Program-made: the position numbers and the translations under genes | Origin: JBBAFB01 sp041655595 | GTDB taxonomy: Bacteria > Bacillota > DULZ01 | DNA: 9,589 bases | Reading direction: 5' to 3' | NCBI GenBank assembly: GCA_041655595.1 | Contig: JBBAFB010000085.1 | Coordinates: 1 to 9,589 of the forward strand | The notes under the pieces: model-generated | Databases searched by the model: none | What the model was told of the DNA's origin: nothing | What the model saw: only the letters and a program-made list of their open reading frames with translations | Shown here: piece after piece, positions 6,336 to 9,589 of the stretch | How the letters are laid out: each line of letters begins with the position of its first letter | Position numbering within the stretch: position 1 is the first letter of the stretch

Positions 6336-7814
6336 ATGAGCAGCTTGTCAAACTTTGTTAAACGGCTTAGGGATATTATGCGAAATGATGCGGGTATAAA
6401 TGGAGATGCCCAAAGGATAGAACAAATAGCCTGGCTTTTATTTTTAAAGGTTTACGAAACTAAAGAGGCGGATTGGGATTTGAACGAGGAAAATTATCAA
6501 TCTATTATACCTCGGGAATGTAGATGGTCAAACTGGGCGGCAGATGATAAAAGCGGCAACGCCATGACAGGGGAGAGATTACTAAATTTTGTGAATAATA
6601 CCCTCTTTCCTACACTTAAAAACTTAAATGTCACACCAACTACTCCCATTAAAAAAACTATTGTAAAAGCTACCTTTGAAGATGCCAACAACTACATGAA
6701 GGATGGAGTATTGCTTAGGCAAGTAATAAATATTATAGATGAACTGGATTTAGCGGATTATGAAGAAGGTCATGCTTTTGGGGATATTTACGAATCTATT
6801 CTAAAAGAGCTGCAAAGTGCTGGTTCCGCTGGTGAGTTTTATACCCCCAGAGCCGTTACCGATTTTATGGCAAAAATGATTCAACCAAGAATAGGGGAAA
6901 AAATGGCAGACTTGGCTTGTGGCACAGGGGGTTTTATTACATCATGGCTGAAAGAACTCGCTCCTTTAATTAAAACCACAAAAGACCAACGGGAATATGA
7001 TAACTCTATTTATGGAGTAGAAAAGAAGCAATTTCCCTATATGCTTTGTGTAACCAATCTGCTTTTACATGGTATGGATATACCTAGGATTTATCACGAT
7101 AATTCTCTCCTAAAGGATGTGCTTGATTACACAGAAAAGGACCAATTTGATGTTATCCTGATGAATCCCCCCTATGGGGGCAGTGAAAAGGCCGATGTTA
7201 AAAATCATTTTCCTGTAGATTTGGCTTCCTCCGAAACGGCAGATCTTTTTATGTCTGTAATTATGTATCGCTTAAAGAAAAATGGCAGAGCCGGGGCCAT
7301 TTTGCCTGATGGCTTTTTGTTTGGCACAGATAATGCAAAAATAGCTATTAAAAAGAAATTGCTGAAAGACTTTAATCTTCATACCATAATTCGCTTACCT
7401 CATAGCGTTTTTTCTCCGTATACATCTATTACAACTAATATTTTGTTTTTTGATAAAACAAAGCCTACAGAAGATACCTGGTATTACCGCCTTGATATGC
7501 CGGAGGGCTACAAGAATTTTTCAAAAACAAAACCGATGAAGCCGGAGCATTTTGAACCGGCCATCAATTGGTGGAACAAGAGAGAAGAAATTAAAATAGA
7601 TGGCTTTGATAAGGCCAAAAGATATAATGTAGCGGAGTTAACTGAAGGATTTAACTATAATCTTGATTTATGCGGTTTTTCCTTTGGGGAAGAAGTTATT
7701 TTGGAACCCATGGATTTGATTCATCAATACGAAGAAAAGCGGGCGTCTCTAAATGCTGATATTGATAGAATTCTTGCGGTTATTATAGAAATTCTTGGGG
7801 GCAGCAAAAAATGA
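6336..7814 (+). CDS. hsdM: HsdM, type I N6-adenine DNA methyltransferase subunit
   Basis: The modification subunit of the type I enzyme; it transfers a methyl group from S-adenosylmethionine to adenine N6 in the site chosen by HsdS. The 492-residue protein is of normal length. The N-terminal helical HsdM domain spans about 1-140. The conserved GEFYTPR (166-172) introduces the methylase fold. Motif I, DLACGTGGF (192-200), binds SAM, and motif IV, NPPY (277-280), is the catalytic loop of adenine methylases. The C-terminal helices (about 440-492) contact HsdS. The ribosome binding site is GGGG inside the end of hsdR, 7 nt before the ATG. The last codons overlap hsdS by 4 bp (ATGA), which suggests translational coupling and fixed M:S expression. 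The frame is intact. Confidence 0.95.
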   Translation: MSSLSNFVKRLRDIMRNDAGINGDAQRIEQIAWLLFLKVYETKEADWDLNEENYQSIIPRECRWSNWAADDKSGNAMTGERLLNFVNNTLFPTLKNLNVTPTTPIKKTIVKATFEDANNYMKDGVLLRQVINIIDELDLADYEEGHAFGDIYESILKELQSAGSAGEFYTPRAVTDFMAKMIQPRIGEKMADLACGTGGFITSWLKELAPLIKTTKDQREYDNSIYGVEKKQFPYMLCVTNLLLHGMDIPRIYHDNSLLKDVLDYTEKDQFDVILMNPPYGGSEKADVKNHFPVDLASSETADLFMSVIMYRLKKNGRAGAILPDGFLFGTDNAKIAIKKKLLKDFNLHTIIRLPHSVFSPYTSITTNILFFDKTKPTEDTWYYRLDMPEGYKNFSKTKPMKPEHFEPAINWWNKREEIKIDGFDKAKRYNVAELTEGFNYNLDLCGFSFGEEVILEPMDLIHQYEEKRASLNADIDRILAVIIEILGGSKK

Positions 7815-9283
7815 CACCACAGGAATTAAGAAACAGCATTTTACAACTGGCAATCCAGGGCAAGTTGGTGGAGCAAAAAGAGAAAGAGAGCACGGGAGAA
7901 GAATTATATAAAAAGATACAAAAAGAAAAAGCAAGACTTATAAAAGAGAAAAAAATAAAGCGGGAAAAACCACTCCCTAAAGTAAGTGAAGATGAGATCC
8001 CCTTTGATATACCGGAGAATTGGAAATGGGTGAGGTTGGGGGAAGTAGGTGAGGTAGTAGGAGGGGGGACTCCAAAAACCAATGTACCGGAATATTGGGA
8101 TAAAAACGGCATACCTTGGCTGACACCCGCAGATATGAAATTTATAAAAGGAAAATATGCGAGGAAAGGTCAAAGAAGCATTTCTAAAATGGGCTTAGAA
8201 AAATCATCTGCTAGATTAATGCCTAGGGGTAGCATTCTTTATTCAAGTCGTGCCCCAATAGGTTACATTGCAATAGCAGAAAATAGCATTTCTACCAATC
8301 AAGGCTTCAAATCACTAGTACCGATAGTAAACGAAACCAATGAATATTTATATTATTTTTTAATGGCAAATACAAAAGAAATTATTAATAGAGCTTCTGG
8401 GACAACTTTTAAAGAGGTTTCTGGCAAGGAATTTGGAATGACAGTGGTGCCCCTTCCGCCCCTAGCTGAACAAAAACGAATAGTGACCAAAATCGAAGAA
8501 ATCCTTCCCTATATTGATCAATATGAAAAGTCTTGGTCTGAATTGGAGGAGCTTAATAAAAAATTTCCGGAGGATTTGCAAAAATCTATCTTACAAGAAG
8601 CCATTCAAGGTAAGCTCGTGGGTCAAAAAGTGGGAGAAGGTACTGGGGAAGAGTTATATAAAGAGATACAAAAAGAAAAAGGCAGACTTTTAAAAGAGAG
8701 AAAAATAAAGCGGGAAAAACCACTTCCGGAAATAACAACAGATGAGATCCCTTTTGATATACCGGAGAATTGGAAATGGGTGAGGTTAGGGGATATATTT
8801 CAAATCAATCCTAGAAATAATATTGGCGATGATACGAAGGTATCCTTTATTCCAATGGCATTATTAGAGGGAGGGTATCAAAGTAGGTTTTCATACGAAA
8901 TAAAATTATGGAAAGATGTAAAAAAGGGGTATACACATTTTATAGAAGATGATATTGTCATGGCAAAGATTACACCTTGCTTTCAAAATCTCAAATCTGC
9001 CATTATGAGGAATTTGGAAAATGGGACTGGGGCTGGCACCACAGAATTTCATGTTTTCCGAAACTATTATGATGTTTGTTTAGAATATGTTTTATGGTTT
9101 GTTAAAAGTCCCGTTTTTATATATGATTGCATTTCAAAAATGACAGGGACGGCCGGTCAACAAAGGGTTGGAACTAATATTGTTAAAAATTATTTATTCC
9201 CCCTTCCTCCCCTAGCCGAGCAAAAACGTATTGTGGCTAAAATCGAAAAACTACTTCCTTTATGTGATAAATTAAAGCAATGA
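7811..9283 (+). CDS. hsdS: HsdS, type I specificity subunit
   Basis: DNA-recognition subunit setting the two half-sites of the target. The 490-residue protein has two half-subunits. Each has an arm of the type ILQ.AIQGKLV...EELYK.IQKEK..L.KE.KIKREKPLP, then DEIPFDIPENWKWVRLG, then a target-recognition domain (TRD), then PLPPLAEQKRIV. TRD1 spans about 77-213 and contains GGGTPKTNVPEYW; TRD2 spans about 327-463 and contains a TAGQQRVGTNIVKNYLFPLP end. The two PLPPLAEQ motifs are at 214-221 and 464-471, exactly 250 residues apart, as are the arms. The TRDs are unrelated to the eye, so the enzyme should see an asymmetric bipartite site. The end LLPLCDKLKQ is typical for the class, so the protein looks complete. 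GGGGG (7797-7801) precedes the ATG. The target sequence cannot be read from the protein by eye. Confidence 0.95.
   Translation: MTPQELRNSILQLAIQGKLVEQKEKESTGEELYKKIQKEKARLIKEKKIKREKPLPKVSEDEIPFDIPENWKWVRLGEVGEVVGGGTPKTNVPEYWDKNGIPWLTPADMKFIKGKYARKGQRSISKMGLEKSSARLMPRGSILYSSRAPIGYIAIAENSISTNQGFKSLVPIVNETNEYLYYFLMANTKEIINRASGTTFKEVSGKEFGMTVVPLPPLAEQKRIVTKIEEILPYIDQYEKSWSELEELNKKFPEDLQKSILQEAIQGKLVGQKVGEGTGEELYKEIQKEKGRLLKERKIKREKPLPEITTDEIPFDIPENWKWVRLGDIFQINPRNNIGDDTKVSFIPMALLEGGYQSRFSYEIKLWKDVKKGYTHFIEDDIVMAKITPCFQNLKSAIMRNLENGTGAGTTEFHVFRNYYDVCLEYVLWFVKSPVFIYDCISKMTGTAGQQRVGTNIVKNYLFPLPPLAEQKRIVAKIEKLLPLCDKLKQ
7991..8037 (+). repeat. hsdS internal direct repeat, copy 1
   Basis: This 47-bp stretch encoding DEIPFDIPENWKWVRL is repeated at 8741-8787 with 46 of 47 bases identical, 750 bp away and in the same frame. 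A 22-bp identical run (7951-7972 with 8701-8722) and weaker similarity extend it leftwards. The repeat frames TRD1. Confidence 0.92.
8741..8787 (+). repeat. hsdS internal direct repeat, copy 2
   Basis: Partner of 7991-8037, with a single C/T difference at 8752 (8002 in copy 1). Recombination between the copies would delete one 750-bp half-subunit in frame, or allow exchange of TRDs with another hsdS. Confidence 0.92.
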
Positions 9284-9288
9284 AACAC

Positions 9289-9326
9289 GGGGACAGGTAC
9301 ACTGTTTCATTTCTCGAAAACAAGGT
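9289..9326 (+). repeat. REP-like repeat, right copy
   Basis: Bases 9291-9326 match 3671-3706 at about 30 of 36 positions in the same orientation. TGAAAC (9281-9286) and GTTTCA (9304-9309) form an inverted pair around the GGGGACAGG core. It begins in the hsdS stop codon and runs into the terminator hairpin. Confidence 0.7.
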
Positions 9327-9347
9327 GATCCTTTCCTTGTTTTTTTT
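9317..9347 (+). terminator. terminator of the hsd operon
   Basis: AAAACAAGG (9317-9325) pairs with CCTTGTTTT (9335-9343) around a 9-nt loop, and the right arm merges into a run of eight T residues (9340-9347). It lies 34 bases after the hsdS stop. The stem is GC-poor but the U tract is strong. Confidence 0.8.
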
Positions 9348-9363
9348 GGTTGATCAGCCGAGC

Positions 9364-9402
9364 AAGACAGATGAAACGTCTCCGCTTGTCCCCGCTTGTC
9401 TT
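9364..9402 (-). repeat. REP-like repeat, inverted third copy
   Basis: Read on the minus strand, this segment gives GGGGACA, nine bases, then GTTTCAT, the same core as the copy at 9289 in opposite orientation. CCGCTTGTC occurs twice with a 10-bp period (9382-9390, 9392-9400), and AAGACA (9364-9369) pairs with TGTCTT (9397-9402). With the copy at 9289 it forms a head-to-head pair around the terminator, resembling a BIME. Confidence 0.5.
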
Positions 9403-9410
9403 AAAAAATT

Positions 9411-9589
9411 TCAGTCTAAAAACCTTTTTAATTCCGCATAAAAATTTTCTCTCGTTCCTGCAAGGAGTATTACCACGAGCTTGCTACCTATTTCATGTAT
9501 TGTATATGCGAGCTCATAGTTTTTACCCTTGTACATTACATCATAACCTAAAATACCTTTAAGATCCCCAGTTTTCATTTTGCCGATAT
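9411..9589 (-). CDS. RelE/ParE-superfamily toxin, 3' end only (partial)
   Basis: The minus strand is open from the right edge to TGA 9413-9411, giving the last 58 residues of a protein whose start lies beyond 9589. The sequence reads GDLKGILGYDVMYKGKNYELAYTI in short strands, then KLVVILLAGTRENFYAELKRF at the end. That pattern is typical of small RelE/ParE-fold toxins of type II toxin-antitoxin pairs in Firmicutes: a 'G(D)L.GI.GYDV' strand, then 'YE(I/L)AY.I', then 'GTRENFY.ELKR'. Such toxins are usually ribosome-dependent mRNA interferases or gyrase poisons; which one cannot be told from this fragment. The antitoxin gene should lie just outside the window. The gene is convergent with hsdS, 127 bases apart. 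Confidence 0.7.
   Translation of the reverse strand, partial: IGKMKTGDLKGILGYDVMYKGKNYELAYTIHEIGSKLVVILLAGTRENFYAELKRFLD

Noticed and set aside
7749..8173. Three overlapping minus-strand ORFs opposite the hsdM end and hsdS start
   Set aside because: Rich in Phe/Ser/Pro because they read the complement of Lys/Glu-rich hsdS codons; no start signals and no similarity.
9240..9283. C-terminal truncation of HsdS by the REP-like repeat that starts at its stop codon
   Set aside because: Many HsdS of this arm type end at LLPLC.KLK, and the internal 250-codon period is complete, so the protein looks full length.
9350..9562. ORF of 70 codons on the + strand after hsdS
   Set aside because: It crosses the inverted REP-like repeat and runs antisense to the RelE/ParE-like toxin; the predicted protein has no domain character.
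1..9589. CRISPR array, tRNA, rRNA or prophage genes
   Set aside because: No regularly spaced repeats, no cloverleaf-like segment and no rRNA-like or phage structural gene was seen on either strand.

Overview
The window looks like chromosomal DNA from a low-to-moderate GC Gram-positive anaerobe, most likely a Clostridia / Peptococcaceae type (Desulfotomaculum- or Desulfitobacterium-like). The grounds are very G-rich ribosome binding sites (GGGGGG), GTG starts, a two-gene nrfHA nitrite reductase locus whose proteins carry uncleaved-looking N-terminal membrane anchors, a clostridial-style radC, and an Rpn-type C-terminal protein with EKGM repeats. The genus is inference; nothing here fixes it.

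Layout. Bases 1-93 may hold the 3' end of an unknown + strand gene. A consensus sigma-A promoter (112-140) drives a short Rpn/PD-(D/E)XK-transposase-like C-terminal protein (184-501), which ends at a hairpin terminator (582-617). radC (701-1402, minus) follows. It is open well upstream of its first standard start codon and seems to have lost its normal ATG. Divergent from it is nrfH-nrfA (1637-3481), encoding a membrane tetraheme menaquinol dehydrogenase and a pentaheme ammonia-forming nitrite reductase. NrfA has the CXXCK catalytic heme and an Arg where calcium-dependent enzymes have the Gln calcium ligand. After nrfA come a structured stretch and a strong terminator.

Bases 3605-3988 are a gene-poor scar. 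They contain a REP-like repeat, a 40-codon minus-strand relic of a LuxR/MalT-type P-loop regulator bounded by 9-bp inverted repeats, and the promoter of the next operon. That operon (3989-9283) is a complete type I restriction-modification system, hsdR-hsdM-hsdS, tightly packed (4-bp gap, then a 4-bp ATGA overlap). HsdS has two target-recognition domains in two half-subunits of exactly 250 codons each, whose conserved arms are nearly identical in DNA.

Downstream, another copy of the REP-like repeat, a T-tailed terminator and an inverted REP-like copy separate hsdS from a convergent RelE/ParE-superfamily toxin gene. Only the 3' end of the toxin gene (9411-9589, minus) is in the window. The restriction system therefore sits between same-orientation copies of one repeat family and beside a toxin gene, which suggests an accessory defence segment inserted next to a respiratory locus. 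No wholly new system is evident. The main points of interest are variant residues in NrfH and NrfA, the radC start, the post-nrfA structured region, the repeat-bounded hsd locus and the partial toxin gene.
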